Positions 25,047 through 34,067 of a stretch of DNA of 64,000 nucleotides are shown here, in pieces (the first letter of the stretch is position 1; the number at the start of each line of letters is the position of its first letter). Location: contig JBEKYM010000015.1 in the NCBI GenBank assembly GCA_049510975.1, positions 1 to 64,000 of the forward strand. Direction: 5' to 3'. Source of the stretch: JAKACA01 sp049510975. GTDB lineage: Bacteria > Actinomycetota > Acidimicrobiia > Acidimicrobiales > Bog-793. A program made the position numbers and the translations under genes. The notes beneath the pieces were generated by a model. The model was not told the DNA's origin, searched no databases, and was given only the letters and a program-made list of their open reading frames with translations.

Positions 25047-26531
25047 TCACGGGGCACCGTCGCCGGTGCGCGTCAGCAGCGGTGGCCCGTCGAGGGCGCA
25101 GTGGAGACACTCGGGACCGGTGTGGCCGGCGTGCACGGGGTTGCGCACGCTCAGGGCTGCGATCACGCCGCCGAGGCCGCACGCGAGAGCCGAAACGATC
25201 ATGGCCAGGCGGAACGCCGTTGACAGCTCGGTCGGGTGCAGGTAGCTCGTGCCCGTGATACCGGCGATCGCCGGCAGGACGGCGACGGCGATGAGACCTC
25301 CGATGCGAGCGACGTCGTTGTTGACGGCCGAGGCGATGCCGGCGTGCTCGAGTCCGGCAGAGGCCATGGCGGTCGCCGTCAGCGGGGCGACCATGATCGC
25401 CACGCCGATGCCGAAGGTCATGACCGCGGGCAGGACATCGACGAGGTAGCTGCGCCCGTCGGTCACCCGTGTCAGCAGCAACAAGCTGCCGGCGAGGACG
25501 ATCGGACCGACCGACATCTGCAGCCGGGGACCGATGCGAGACGCCAGGCGCCCGGAGCGAGCGGAGAACACGAGCATGAGGAGCGTCACCGGCATCAGGG
25601 CCACGCCCGACTCGAGGGGTGAGTACCCCGAGCTCACTTGCAGTTCGACGGGGAGCAGGAACAGCGCTCCGCCAAGGGCGGCATAGACGAGGAAGGTGAC
25701 CATATTCGTCGCGCTGAACTGGCGGTTGCCGAACATCTGGAGCGGCATCATCGGCTCGACCACGCGCCGCTCCACGGTGGCGAAGGCGATCATCGCGACG
25801 ACCCCGATCGCCAGACCTGCGACCACGAGCGGGGACGCCCAACCGAAGCTCGGGCCTTCGATCAAGCCGAAGGAGACACCTCCGAGACCGAGGACGGCAG
25901 CGACGGCGCCGGCGTGGTCGAGGTTGCCGGTGGCGGCCGGGTTTCTCGACTCCGGCACATGGCGGATCGTGAGCACGAGCGCCGCGGTGGCGACGGGGAT
26001 GTTGATGAAGAAGATCCAGCGCCAAGAGGCGGCCGTGATGAGAAAGCCGCCCAGCAACGGTCCGGCCGCGGTTGCGACCCCGCCCAGGCCGGACCACGCC
26101 CCGATCGCCTGGCCCTGGTCGTCAGGCGCGAACGACGCTTGCAGGATCGCCAGGCTGCCGGGCACGAGGAGGGCGCCCCCGATCCCCTGGAGGAGCCGCA
26201 TGGCGATGAGGATGCCGACGTCCGGAGCAAGTCCACAGGCGACCGAGGCGACGGCGAACCAGGCGACCCCGACGGAGAAGATGCGCCGGCGGCCGTACCG
26301 GTCGCTGAGCGAGCCGCCCAGCAGCAGGAACGATGCCAACGTGAGCAAGTAACCGCTCACGACCCATTGCAGGGCGGCCACACCGACGTGGAAGTCACGG
26401 CCGATCGTCGGGAGGGCGATCCCGACGACGGTCGAGTCGATGGCGGCGATGCCGGAACCCATGACGGCCGCAGCGATCACCCACCTTCCGGTGGCAGACC
26501 GATATCGAAGCGTTCCGGCTAAGTCCGGCAA
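25047..26531 (-). CDS. MFS drug exporter, DHA2/EmrB-QacA family
   Basis: 494 residues, probably 14 membrane segments. Motif A (GGSLSDRYGRRRIF), the N-terminal AIDSTVVGIALPTIG (motif D1 of the 14-TM family), motif C-like GPLLGGFLI and PxLGGxL-like repeats are visible, plus loop ESRNPAATGNLD between TM6 and TM7. It exports drugs or other amphipathic molecules by proton exchange. I take the TTG at 26531 because GGAGG lies 10 nt upstream and the first helix starts directly afterwards. The C-terminal 40 residues, including CLHCALDG, are hydrophilic and unusual. Substrate unknown. Confidence 0.9.
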   Translation of the reverse strand: MPDLAGTLRYRSATGRWVIAAAVMGSGIAAIDSTVVGIALPTIGRDFHVGVAALQWVVSGYLLTLASFLLLGGSLSDRYGRRRIFSVGVAWFAVASVACGLAPDVGILIAMRLLQGIGGALLVPGSLAILQASFAPDDQGQAIGAWSGLGGVATAAGPLLGGFLITAASWRWIFFINIPVATAALVLTIRHVPESRNPAATGNLDHAGAVAAVLGLGGVSFGLIEGPSFGWASPLVVAGLAIGVVAMIAFATVERRVVEPMMPLQMFGNRQFSATNMVTFLVYAALGGALFLLPVELQVSSGYSPLESGVALMPVTLLMLVFSARSGRLASRIGPRLQMSVGPIVLAGSLLLLTRVTDGRSYLVDVLPAVMTFGIGVAIMVAPLTATAMASAGLEHAGIASAVNNDVARIGGLIAVAVLPAIAGITGTSYLHPTELSTAFRLAMIVSALACGLGGVIAALSVRNPVHAGHTGPECLHCALDGPPLLTRTGDGAP

Positions 26532-26555
26532 GGGGGCTTCGCCTCCACGGGCCGG

Positions 26556-27053
26556 TCAGCGACCGAAGTCGAAACCCGGCACCTCCATGGCGCCGGCCAC
26601 CGAAGCCAGGAGGGCTCGGTCGTGCTCGTACGAGAGCCGAGCGGGTCCCTCCGCCACCGGCAGCCAGACGAGCTCGTCGACTTCGTCGAAGCGAGGAAAC
26701 CCGCCCTCGATCGGCTGCATGAGCCAATACTCGACGACCTTCGGGCGTGCGCGCCGGTCGAGGTATTCGACCTCGCCGGCGAACCTGCCGAGCACGCACC
26801 TCCAGCCCGTCTCCTCGAGCACTTCGCGAAGGGCGCACTCTTCTGCTGTCTCGCCGGGCTCGAGCTTGCCCTTGGGAAGGGACCAGTCCTGATGGATCGG
26901 TCGATGGATGAGGGCGACCTCCCAGCCGCCTGACGACGACGCCCGCAGGACGATTCCGCCGGCGGCTCGAACGACGGCGCTCGGCTCGGTCGCGCCCGCG
27001 ACCGTGGCTCCCTCGTGGTCGCCGGCCTGGCCGGCGGAAGCGGGGCTGCTCAC
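26556..27053 (-). CDS. Nudix hydrolase
   Basis: 165 residues from the GTG at 27053 (GGGAG upstream); a longer frame to 27155 would overlap the promoter of the divergent CHAD gene and looks non-coding. The Nudix box is complete: GKLEPGETAEECALREVLEETGW, with Glu residues for the divalent metals. Preceding SLPKGKLE and IVLRASSSGGWEVALIHRP fit diadenosine polyphosphate or oxidised-nucleotide hydrolases of the MutT/Ap4A group. Mycobacterial MutT1-like proteins are similar but have an extra phosphatase domain absent here. Substrate not determined; likely nucleotide pool cleaning. Confidence 0.92.
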   Translation of the reverse strand: MSSPASAGQAGDHEGATVAGATEPSAVVRAAGGIVLRASSSGGWEVALIHRPIHQDWSLPKGKLEPGETAEECALREVLEETGWRCVLGRFAGEVEYLDRRARPKVVEYWLMQPIEGGFPRFDEVDELVWLPVAEGPARLSYEHDRALLASVAGAMEVPGFDFGR

Positions 27054-27134
27054 CTCTGGCTCACTCCCGTGCCCATCGCCGCCGACGATATCCCGGTGGG
27101 AGCGCCCGCGAGCGGGACGAGTAGCCTGACCCCG

Positions 27135-29147
27135 GTGACCGGCTCCGATCAGCAAGGCAGCGGCGTCGAGGTCGAGTGGCAGCTGGACGCCATCGACCTA
27201 CGACCGGTCGAACGATGGCTGGCGGTTCGAGGTGCCCTGCCCTCGGGACGGTCGAGGGCTCGTGGCGGACTCGGTCAGCAAGCCGATCCCGCTGCGGACG
27301 AGCCGAAGCAGCTGCTCGTGTCGATGCCTGGCCTGGAGGCTGTCGCTGGGCCGGTCAAACGGCTCGTCGACGCCTATTTCGACACACCCGACTGGCGCCT
27401 CGGACGGTCCGGCTACGTGCTGCGGACACGCCAGCGAGCGGGACGGTTCGAGGCGACGTTGAAGGATCTGGCGCCGTCGACGGCCGGTCTTCGCCGGCGC
27501 CTCGAGGTGACCGAACCCCTGGCTTCGGCTGAGCTCGACGGCCTCGACCCGGCGGGTCCTGTCGGACGTCGGGTGAAGCCGTTGATCGGGACCCGGGTGC
27601 TGTCGCAGGTGCTGGAAGTCCGCACCCGCCGGCGTCCCTATGCCCTCGAGGTCCGAGGGACGCCCGTCGGCGAGGTCGCCCTCGACGACACCGTGATCGT
27701 CGCCGGAGAGGAGCGCCATCGCATTCGACTCCAGCGAGTCGAAGTCGAGGTGCTGCCGGCCTGGGTGGAGTCGCTCTCCCCACTCGTGGAGCGACTCCGG
27801 CTGGACTGCGGGCTGCAACCGGCCACGTTGTCGAAGTTCGAGGCAGGGTTGCTCGGCGCTGGTTTCGTCATCCCGAGGCCGTCCGATCTCGGTTCGACCG
27901 AGATCTCCGACCGATCGACGGTGGCCGATGTCGCCTATGCGGTCTTGCGCCGCGACGCCGGGGCGATGCTCACTCACGAGGCGGGCACTCGCCTCGGGGA
28001 GGACATCGAGTCGCTCCATCAGATGCGCGTGGCAACTCGACGCATGCGAGCAGCCCTCTCGCTCTTTCGCACGGTCCTGCCGGCGCGTGCGCCCCGCTTG
28101 CACGAGGAGCTGGGCTGGCTCGCCGGTGTGCTCGGAGCCGTCCGCGATCTCGACATCCAGCTCCAGAACCTCGATTCGTGGACCGAGGAGCTGCCGGGCG
28201 CCCACCGCCAGGCCCTCGACGAGCTCGGTGATCTGCTCGTGCAACATCACCGCGGCGCCCGCGCCGCTCTGCTGGAGGCGCTTGACTCGCGGCGCTACGA
28301 GCGACTTGTGACAGCGCTCACCTCGATGTTGGACCAGGGCCCCGTCCGGCGCGCCTCGGCACCGCACGTCGCCGCACTGGAGGCACTCCCCGAGCTGATC
28401 TCGCAACGCCACCGGGAAGCGGAGAAGGCAGTGCGGCGCGCCCATCGCACGGGCGTCGTGGACGACTTTCACCGCTTGCGGATTCGTTGCAAGCGCCTGC
28501 GTTACGCCATCGAGTTCACCGGCGACCTCTACGGCGGTGACGTGAAACGGTACGCCCGCCAGGTTGCCTCCCTCCAGGACGCCCTCGGCCTCATCCAGGA
28601 TGCCGAGACGGCCGCCCACCGCCTCCAGGACATCGCACTCGGCGAAGAGGGCGATGCCCTGCCGCGCGCCACGCTGTTCGCCATGGGGATGGTGTCGCAA
28701 CGCCGCGCCTCCGAAGCCGTCGACCGCCTTGCCAAGCTGCCGCCGGCGAAGCACTTGGTCAACGGCAAGCTCTGGGACAAGGCCGTCTCGACGATGGAGC
28801 ACCGCCGGGAGGAGGCGGCGGCCGAGGCGGCCGAGCGCGCCGAAGCCGAGCGCGTGCTCGCGGAGCGCGTGGCCGCCGCACAACCCAACGAGGCCGCACC
28901 GGTCGCAGGGCGTGCACGCCCCGCCCTGCCGAGCGCCGGACTGCCCTCGGCAAACCAGACAGCCGCCGTCCGCCCCGTCACCGGCGCCGCCCGGCCTACC
29001 GGATCGGGTGGGCACCGCCCCTCCCGCCGCCGCCCCACGACGGCTACGACTCGGGCCGCCGCCAAGGCGCCGGCCCCGGCAGCTCAGGCCGGCGTCGACG
29101 AGGCCAAGACGGTCACTCCCATCCGCCGCCGCTCGGCGCCTGGCTGA
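27135..29147 (+). CDS. CYTH-CHAD domain protein
   Basis: About 670 residues from the GTG at 27135. A CYTH-like tunnel domain (about 10-215) begins VEVEWQLDAID (ExE variant) with KRLVDAYFDTPDWRL and EATLKDLAP; a CHAD domain (about 255-530) has LHQMRVATRRMRAALSLFR, LGAVRDLDIQLQNL, and FHRLRIRCKRLRYAIEF with conserved His and Arg/Lys residues. CHAD domains bind inorganic polyphosphate, and CYTH domains hydrolyse or bind triphosphates; the pair often localises to polyP granules. The last 100 residues are Ala/Pro/Thr-rich disorder. The 3' end overlaps the convergent C26 gene by 64 nt. Confidence 0.9.
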   Translation: MTGSDQQGSGVEVEWQLDAIDLRPVERWLAVRGALPSGRSRARGGLGQQADPAADEPKQLLVSMPGLEAVAGPVKRLVDAYFDTPDWRLGRSGYVLRTRQRAGRFEATLKDLAPSTAGLRRRLEVTEPLASAELDGLDPAGPVGRRVKPLIGTRVLSQVLEVRTRRRPYALEVRGTPVGEVALDDTVIVAGEERHRIRLQRVEVEVLPAWVESLSPLVERLRLDCGLQPATLSKFEAGLLGAGFVIPRPSDLGSTEISDRSTVADVAYAVLRRDAGAMLTHEAGTRLGEDIESLHQMRVATRRMRAALSLFRTVLPARAPRLHEELGWLAGVLGAVRDLDIQLQNLDSWTEELPGAHRQALDELGDLLVQHHRGARAALLEALDSRRYERLVTALTSMLDQGPVRRASAPHVAALEALPELISQRHREAEKAVRRAHRTGVVDDFHRLRIRCKRLRYAIEFTGDLYGGDVKRYARQVASLQDALGLIQDAETAAHRLQDIALGEEGDALPRATLFAMGMVSQRRASEAVDRLAKLPPAKHLVNGKLWDKAVSTMEHRREEAAAEAAERAEAERVLAERVAAAQPNEAAPVAGRARPALPSAGLPSANQTAAVRPVTGAARPTGSGGHRPSRRRPTTATTRAAAKAPAPAAQAGVDEAKTVTPIRRRSAPG

Positions 29148-29890
29148 CGGGCGGCGGCTGCCGCCACGAGGGCGTCGAAGAGCGCCTGCTGCTCCGGGTC
29201 GACCTCGGCGGTCATCTCCGGATGCCACTGCACGGCGATGGCGAAGGGGTGTGGCGCGAGGGGCTCGATCGCTTCGACGCATCCGTCCCCGGAGCGGGCC
29301 GTCACCCGCAGGCCGGCGCCAAGCGTGTCCACGGACTGGTGATGAGCCGAAGTGCAGCGAGAAGCCCGCAACCCGCCGATGGCCCGGGCGAGGTGGCTCC
29401 CCGCCTCGATGTCGACGGCGTGCGTGCCGAGGTACATGTCGTGCGGTCGTCCGTGCACGTCGTCGTCGAAACCCGGGTGCTCGGAGAGATGCTGATAGAG
29501 GGTCCCCCCGAGAGCGACGTTCACGACCTGGCAGCCGCGGCAGATCGCCAGCAGCGGAATGTCGGCGGCAAGGGCGTACCGGGCCAACTCCATCTCCATG
29601 TCGTCACGGAAGGCGTTGAAGCCGTAGCTCATCGGGTGGGCGTCCTGGCCGTAGGTGGTCGGATCGAGGTCGCCGCCACCGATCAGCAGGAGGCCGTCCG
29701 CCGCCGCGAGCAGCTCCTCGGGCTCGCATGCGGGGGCATCGGTGATGGCGGGTAGCAGGATCACGCGAGCGCCCGCCCGATGCAGGCTCTGTACATAGCG
29801 TTCCGACAGGGCGACATGACCGGCCGGGCGGTTGGGGGTGGCGCTCTGCGGCAGCTCGTACGCGACCACGGCGATCACCGGGTGCGTCAC
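29084..29890 (-). CDS. Class C26 glutamine amidotransferase-like hydrolase (PuuD-like)
   Basis: 268 residues from the GTG at 29890. The glutamine-amidotransferase triad is intact: Cys117 in LAICRGCQVVN, His223 and Glu225 in VQWHPEMT. The LLLIGGGDLDPTTYG and GFNAFRDDMEMEL segments match gamma-glutamyl-gamma-aminobutyrate hydrolase. PuuD cleaves a gamma-glutamyl amide. Here it sits in a locus of ATP-dependent amide ligases (30626-34060), so it may hydrolyse or remodel their product (inference). The start codon lies in the stop of the His-rich protein, so both are co-translated. It overlaps the CHAD gene by 64 nt convergently. Confidence 0.93.
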   Translation of the reverse strand: MTHPVIAVVAYELPQSATPNRPAGHVALSERYVQSLHRAGARVILLPAITDAPACEPEELLAAADGLLLIGGGDLDPTTYGQDAHPMSYGFNAFRDDMEMELARYALAADIPLLAICRGCQVVNVALGGTLYQHLSEHPGFDDDVHGRPHDMYLGTHAVDIEAGSHLARAIGGLRASRCTSAHHQSVDTLGAGLRVTARSGDGCVEAIEPLAPHPFAIAVQWHPEMTAEVDPEQQALFDALVAAAAARQPGAERRRMGVTVLASSTPA

Positions 29891-30417
29891 GGCGCACCAC
29901 CTTCTGCCCCCGGCGTCGCCGGGCCGGCTGCCTTCTTTCGGCGGCTGCTCGCCAGCGGTGCGGCCGGAACCTGCAGACCTTCGGCGCCCGCACGAGCCGG
30001 CGTTGCCAGCGGCTCGGTGGCTGCCGGCCGCCGAGCCGGCCGCTTGGCGGCGCTTGCCGGCTTGCCCGCCTTGGACACCTGAGCGGATGCTGCGCCCTTG
30101 CCGCCGGTTACCGACCCCGAGCCCTGCCCGACGGGAGGACCGATGGGATGGGCGTGATCGTGCGCCTCCGTGGCGTGCTCGGACTCGAAGTCGACGTGAG
30201 GATGGTGGGAGTGGCGCTCCTCGGCGTGGCTGTGCTCGTGCCGGTGGCGAAACCCCAGGTGCTCGAAGACACCGCTGTGCTCGAAGAAATTGTGCGTCAC
30301 GTGGTAGTGGTCGTGCCCATGTGCCATGGCCTCATGGCTGTGCTCGTGAGAATCGTGAGAATCGTGAGAATGGCGGGAGTCGGCGGCATCGTGGCCGCCG
30401 TGGCTCGACTCGGTCAC
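29887..30417 (-). CDS. Histidine-rich protein coupled to C26 hydrolase
   Basis: 176 residues starting at the GTG 30417. The first 90 residues contain about 27 histidines in HSHDSHDSHEHSHE- and HGHDHYH-like runs, mixed with Asp/Glu; the last 80 are Ala/Pro/Arg/Lys-rich and disordered. No globular domain recognised. The plain expectation is metal (Ni, Zn, Co, Cu) binding or buffering. A GAATCGTGA microrepeat (30346-30372) encodes the SHDSH part. Its stop overlaps the start of the amidase-like gene, suggesting functional linkage; whether it delivers metal to a locus enzyme is guesswork. It is divergent from the ATP-grasp gene with 208 bp between. Confidence 0.72.
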   Translation of the reverse strand: MTESSHGGHDAADSRHSHDSHDSHEHSHEAMAHGHDHYHVTHNFFEHSGVFEHLGFRHRHEHSHAEERHSHHPHVDFESEHATEAHDHAHPIGPPVGQGSGSVTGGKGAASAQVSKAGKPASAAKRPARRPAATEPLATPARAGAEGLQVPAAPLASSRRKKAAGPATPGAEGGAP

Positions 30418-30625
30418 TGGGTCCTCGTCTCTGGCAATCGGGGTGCTGGTAATCGGGTCACCGCGAGCCTATCGACAGCCGGGTACCGCCTCGTCAAAGC
30501 TGATCGTCGAGACTGGACGGTCTCCCTTGACCGAGCCGCTCCAGCGTAGGACGATGCAGCCTGCCACCCCGGAGCCGACACTGGTCCGAGGTTGGTCCCG
30601 ATCGCAGAGGAGTCGAAGGATCTTG

Positions 30626-31573
30626 GTGAACAAAGTCGGGCTGCTCGTCGGGATGGAGAACACGTTCCCGGTCCCGTTCCTCCAAGCGGTCAACGACAAG
30701 GGCAAAGCCGACGGCATCGAGGCGGAGCTGGCGGTGCTGGGCAAAGTCACCGAGTTCGACGTTCCGCCCCGCTACAGCGTCATCGTCGATCGCATCTCGC
30801 ACGAGGTGGGGTACTACCGGGCGTTCCTGAAGAGCGCCGCCCTGAACGGCACGGTGGTCATCAACGATCCCTTCTGGTGGGAAGCCGACGAGAAGTTTTT
30901 CGAGTGCACGCTCGCCCGCCACTTGGGCGTGGCCGTGCCGAAGACCGTCGTCCTCCCGAACAAGGCCTACGAAGCCGGCATCGTCCTCGAGAAGTCCCTC
31001 CGCAACCTGGAGTACCCGCTCGACTGGGACGAGATCCTCGCCTACACGGGGCTGCCTGCCGTGCTCAAGCCCAATACCGGGGGAGGATGGCGGGACGTCT
31101 ACATCGTGCACTCGCTCGAGGAACTGTTGCGCGACTACGACCAGACCGGCACGAAGACGATGATCCTGCAGGAGTTCATCGACTGGGACGACTACGTGCG
31201 CTGCGTGGTCATCGGTGGTGAGGTCCTCGTCTTCAGATACGACCCGAGGCGGAGCTTCTTCGAGCGCTATGTCACCGACGATCCTCCACCGGCGTGGCTG
31301 GTCGAGCGGGCGACCGAGGACGCTCTCACGCTCACCGACTCCCTCGGATACGACATGGACACGGTCGAGTTCGCCGTTCGCGACGGAGTCCTGTTCGCCA
31401 TCGACTGGCTCAACCCGGCGCCCGATTTCGACAACTTCTCCATCAAGGAGGAGGGTTTCGCCTGGGTGATCGACAAGATGAGCGATCTCGTGCTCCGCTA
31501 CGCACGGGGCGAGCGCACGTCACCTTGGCAGGGTGAGCACCGTTGGTGGCGTTTCGTCGACCACGATGGCTGA
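30626..31573 (+). CDS. ATP-grasp ligase, RimK/glutathione-synthetase-like
   Basis: 315 residues from the GTG at 30626 (AAGGA upstream). The N-terminal pre-ATP-grasp part begins VGLLVGMENTFPVPFLQAVN and the central ATP-grasp has GLPAVLKPNTGGGWRDVYIV (phosphate loop with Lys), MILQEFIDWDDYVRCVVIGGEVLVFRYD, and the metal-binding VEFAVRDGVLFAIDWLNPAPDFD (Asp-x-N). ATP-grasp ligases join a carboxylate to an amine or thiol via an acyl phosphate. The ATG of the next ligase begins inside its 3' end. Together they look like successive amide-bond formers. Substrate unknown. Confidence 0.85.
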   Translation: MNKVGLLVGMENTFPVPFLQAVNDKGKADGIEAELAVLGKVTEFDVPPRYSVIVDRISHEVGYYRAFLKSAALNGTVVINDPFWWEADEKFFECTLARHLGVAVPKTVVLPNKAYEAGIVLEKSLRNLEYPLDWDEILAYTGLPAVLKPNTGGGWRDVYIVHSLEELLRDYDQTGTKTMILQEFIDWDDYVRCVVIGGEVLVFRYDPRRSFFERYVTDDPPPAWLVERATEDALTLTDSLGYDMDTVEFAVRDGVLFAIDWLNPAPDFDNFSIKEEGFAWVIDKMSDLVLRYARGERTSPWQGEHRWWRFVDHDG

Positions 31574-32942
31574 ACAGGCGGCGCCGGCGCAACGCGCCGT
31601 CGAGGCGTATCACGACCTGCTTGGCGATGACGAGCTCTTGGCCGCGAGCGCCGCTCAGCTCGAGAGCGGCCAACACGCTGCCAACTTGTACTTCGGCGAG
31701 CATCCACTGTCGATCTCGCTCCGCCCGCGTCTGATCTCGAGCACCGACTGGGAGCGAGCGGTGGCCGCCGGCGAGGCGATCTGCGGTGCGCTCTCCACGC
31801 TCGAAGCGGCGCTCCTCTCCGATGCCGATCTTCGTCGGGAGCTCGACCTCGAGGCGACCGAGGAGCGGCTCGCGCTCGCCGACCCGGGTTGCCGGCTGTC
31901 GTCGCCGTCCTCGCGGCTCGACAGCTTCTTCGCCGACGAAGTGCGATACGTGGAGTACAACGCCGAGTCGCCGGCGGGCATGGCCTTCGGGGACGTCCTT
32001 GCCGAAGTGATGGAGTCTCTCCCCGTCATGCAGCGCTTTCGACGGCGCTGGCAGCTGCGGTCGCTCCCGACTCGTTTCTCGCAGCTCGACTGCATGCTGC
32101 GAGCGTTCCGAGAGTGGGGAGGGGCCGATCTCCCCTCCATCGCCATCGTCGACTGGCAGGGAGTCCCGACTGTCGCCGAGTTCGAGATGTTCCGGGAGTA
32201 CTTCCTCGCCAACGACGTCCCCTGTGTGATCGCCGACCCGCAGTCGCTGTCGTACGACGGCTCCCGCCTGCGAGCGGCGGACGGCACCGAGATCACGATC
32301 GTCTACCGACGCGTGCTCACGAGCGAGCTGTTGGCCCACGCCGGTGGATCCGACCCGCTGTGCCGGGCGTACCTGGACGGCAATGTCGTCGTCGTGAACC
32401 CGTTTCGCGCCAAGCTGCTGCACAAGAAGATGAGCTTGGCGATGCTCTCCGACGACCGATACAGCTCGTTGTTCAGCCCGTTGGAGCGAGCGGCCATCGG
32501 TCGCCACATCCCCTGGACCCGGCGTTTCCGGGAGGGACGGTCGACCCGGGCAGGCGCCGAGATCCGCGACCTTCCCGCCTACGTCGCCGAGCACCGCGAC
32601 AGCCTTGTGCTCAAGCCGAATGACGAATACGGCGGCAAGGGGGTCGTGCTCGGCTGGACGGTCGACGATCACGAGTGGGAGCAGGTGCTGAGGGTGGCTC
32701 TGCACGAGACCTACGTCGTGCAGGAGGCGGTTCCGGTGCCGCGGGAACTGTGGCCGCTGGCGCTCGGCGGCTCACTCGAGATGGTGGACATGGCCGTCGA
32801 CATGGACCCGTACCTCTTCGGCGGTGTCGTGGGCGGAGCGCTCATCCGCCTGGCGTCGTCCGCTTTACTGAACGTGACCGCAGGAACCGGCAGCGTCGTC
32901 CCGACGTTCGTCGTAGAAGGAGAGTTAGGGGAGGCAACGTGA
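31566..32942 (+). CDS. Circularly permuted ATP-grasp protein
   Basis: 458 residues from the ATG at 31566, overlapping the previous ORF by 8 nt. Key elements: VEYNAESPAGMAFGDVLAEV, SIAIVDWQGVPTVAEFEMF, VNPFRAKLLHKKMSLAML, and the nucleotide loop SLVLKPNDEYGGKGVVLGW placed near the C-terminus, i.e. ATP-grasp parts in permuted order (glutathionylspermidine-synthase-like/CP-ATP-grasp family). Such proteins form amide bonds in small-peptide or modified-peptide pathways. Two leucines in the last 30 codons use TTA (32865-32867 and 32925-32927), rare in high-GC DNA. Its stop TGA overlaps the GTG of the YbdK-like gene. Confidence 0.85.
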   Translation: MAEQAAPAQRAVEAYHDLLGDDELLAASAAQLESGQHAANLYFGEHPLSISLRPRLISSTDWERAVAAGEAICGALSTLEAALLSDADLRRELDLEATEERLALADPGCRLSSPSSRLDSFFADEVRYVEYNAESPAGMAFGDVLAEVMESLPVMQRFRRRWQLRSLPTRFSQLDCMLRAFREWGGADLPSIAIVDWQGVPTVAEFEMFREYFLANDVPCVIADPQSLSYDGSRLRAADGTEITIVYRRVLTSELLAHAGGSDPLCRAYLDGNVVVVNPFRAKLLHKKMSLAMLSDDRYSSLFSPLERAAIGRHIPWTRRFREGRSTRAGAEIRDLPAYVAEHRDSLVLKPNDEYGGKGVVLGWTVDDHEWEQVLRVALHETYVVQEAVPVPRELWPLALGGSLEMVDMAVDMDPYLFGGVVGGALIRLASSALLNVTAGTGSVVPTFVVEGELGEAT

Positions 32943-34060
32943 CGACGCTCGACCTCGGCCGAGACCTCACGATCGGCATCGAGCAGGAGTTCCAGATCAT
33001 CGACGCCGGCGGTGAGCTCACTCATCACATCGACACGCTCCTGCTGTCGACCCGCGACCAGTTCGGCGAGGATGTGAAAGCCGAGATGCTGCAGTCGGCC
33101 GTCGAGATCGGGACGAAGATCTGCGCTGACATCACTGCGGCCCGCGCCGAGCTGGTGCGCCTACGTGGTGGTCTCGTGGAGATTCTGGCCCGTGACGGCC
33201 TTCGTCTCGCGTCGGCTGGCACGCACCCGTTCTCCCATTGGGCAGATCAGCGAGTCACGGAGGCGGACCGCTACAAGATGCTCGAGGACGAGATGCAGGA
33301 CCTCGTACGGGAGCTGCTGATCTTCGGCACGCACGTCCATGTCGGCATCCCTGATCCCGAGCTCCGCATCGACGTCATGAACGAGGCTCGTTACTTCCTT
33401 CCCCACCTGCTCGCCCTGTCGACATCCTCGCCGTTCTGGCTCGGTCGCAGGACCGGGCTCAAGTCGTATCGCAGCGTCGTCTGGTCGCGCTTTCCTCGCA
33501 GCGGGATTCCCCCAGAGCTCAATTCCTACGGCGAGCTCGAGGACCTCATCGGGCTGCTCGTGAAGACGAACTGCATCGACGACGGCAAGAAGGTCTGGTG
33601 GGACCTGAGGCCGCATCACCTCTACCCGACGCTCGAATTCCGAGTCTGCGATGCCGTCACCAAAATCGACGAAGCACTCTGCCTGGCTGCGCTCACGCAG
33701 TCGATCTGCGCCAAGCTGCTGAAGCTTCGGCGGAACAACCTCGGCTTTCGGCGGTACTCGCCGCACCTCATCGCCGAGAACAAATGGCGGGCGATGCGGC
33801 ACGGTGTCAGCGGTCAGCTCATCGACTTCGGTCGACAGGCTGAGGTCCCGATGGCGAACCTCGTCGAGGAGCTCCTCGAGTTCCTCGACGACGTCGTAGA
33901 CGAGCTCGGTTGCCGGGCCGAGGTCGCCTACGCTCAGACGATCGTCCAGGAGGGCACGAGCGCCGACCGCCAGCTGGCCGTGTTCGAGGCGACCAGCTCG
34001 TATCACGCTGTCGTCGACTCGATCGCGGCGGAGACTGTCGAGGGTCTGGACCTCGGCTGA
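32939..34060 (+). CDS. Carboxylate-amine ligase, YbdK / GCS2 family
   Basis: 373 residues from the GTG at 32939 (GGGGAGG upstream, GTGA overlap). YbdK-type glutamate-cysteine ligase fold: LTIGIEQEFQIIDAGGEL with metal-binding Glu residues, ASAGTHPFSHWADQ, LLIFGTHVHVGIPDPEL, LSTSSPFWLGRRTGLKSYRS, WDLRPHHLYPTLEFRVCDA. These enzymes activate a carboxylate with ATP and couple it to an amine; several also have weak gamma-glutamylcysteine ligase activity. In this cluster with two ATP-grasp proteins it may make one amide of a short peptide. Not the ergothioneine EgtA, which is longer and different in motifs. Confidence 0.92.
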   Translation: MTTLDLGRDLTIGIEQEFQIIDAGGELTHHIDTLLLSTRDQFGEDVKAEMLQSAVEIGTKICADITAARAELVRLRGGLVEILARDGLRLASAGTHPFSHWADQRVTEADRYKMLEDEMQDLVRELLIFGTHVHVGIPDPELRIDVMNEARYFLPHLLALSTSSPFWLGRRTGLKSYRSVVWSRFPRSGIPPELNSYGELEDLIGLLVKTNCIDDGKKVWWDLRPHHLYPTLEFRVCDAVTKIDEALCLAALTQSICAKLLKLRRNNLGFRRYSPHLIAENKWRAMRHGVSGQLIDFGRQAEVPMANLVEELLEFLDDVVDELGCRAEVAYAQTIVQEGTSADRQLAVFEATSSYHAVVDSIAAETVEGLDLG

Positions 34061-34067
34061 CCGCCGG

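Noticed and set aside
27198..29282. Long minus-strand open frame opposite CHAD
   Set aside because: No domain, no ribosome site, fully antisense to CYTH-CHAD.
30660..30676. Third KstR-like site around GAGAACACGTTCCC
   Set aside because: The outer T and A of the consensus are missing and it lies inside the ATP-grasp coding region.
32939..34060. Ergothioneine EgtA
   Set aside because: No EgtB-D genes nearby and motifs fit YbdK; the locus has ATP-grasp ligases instead.
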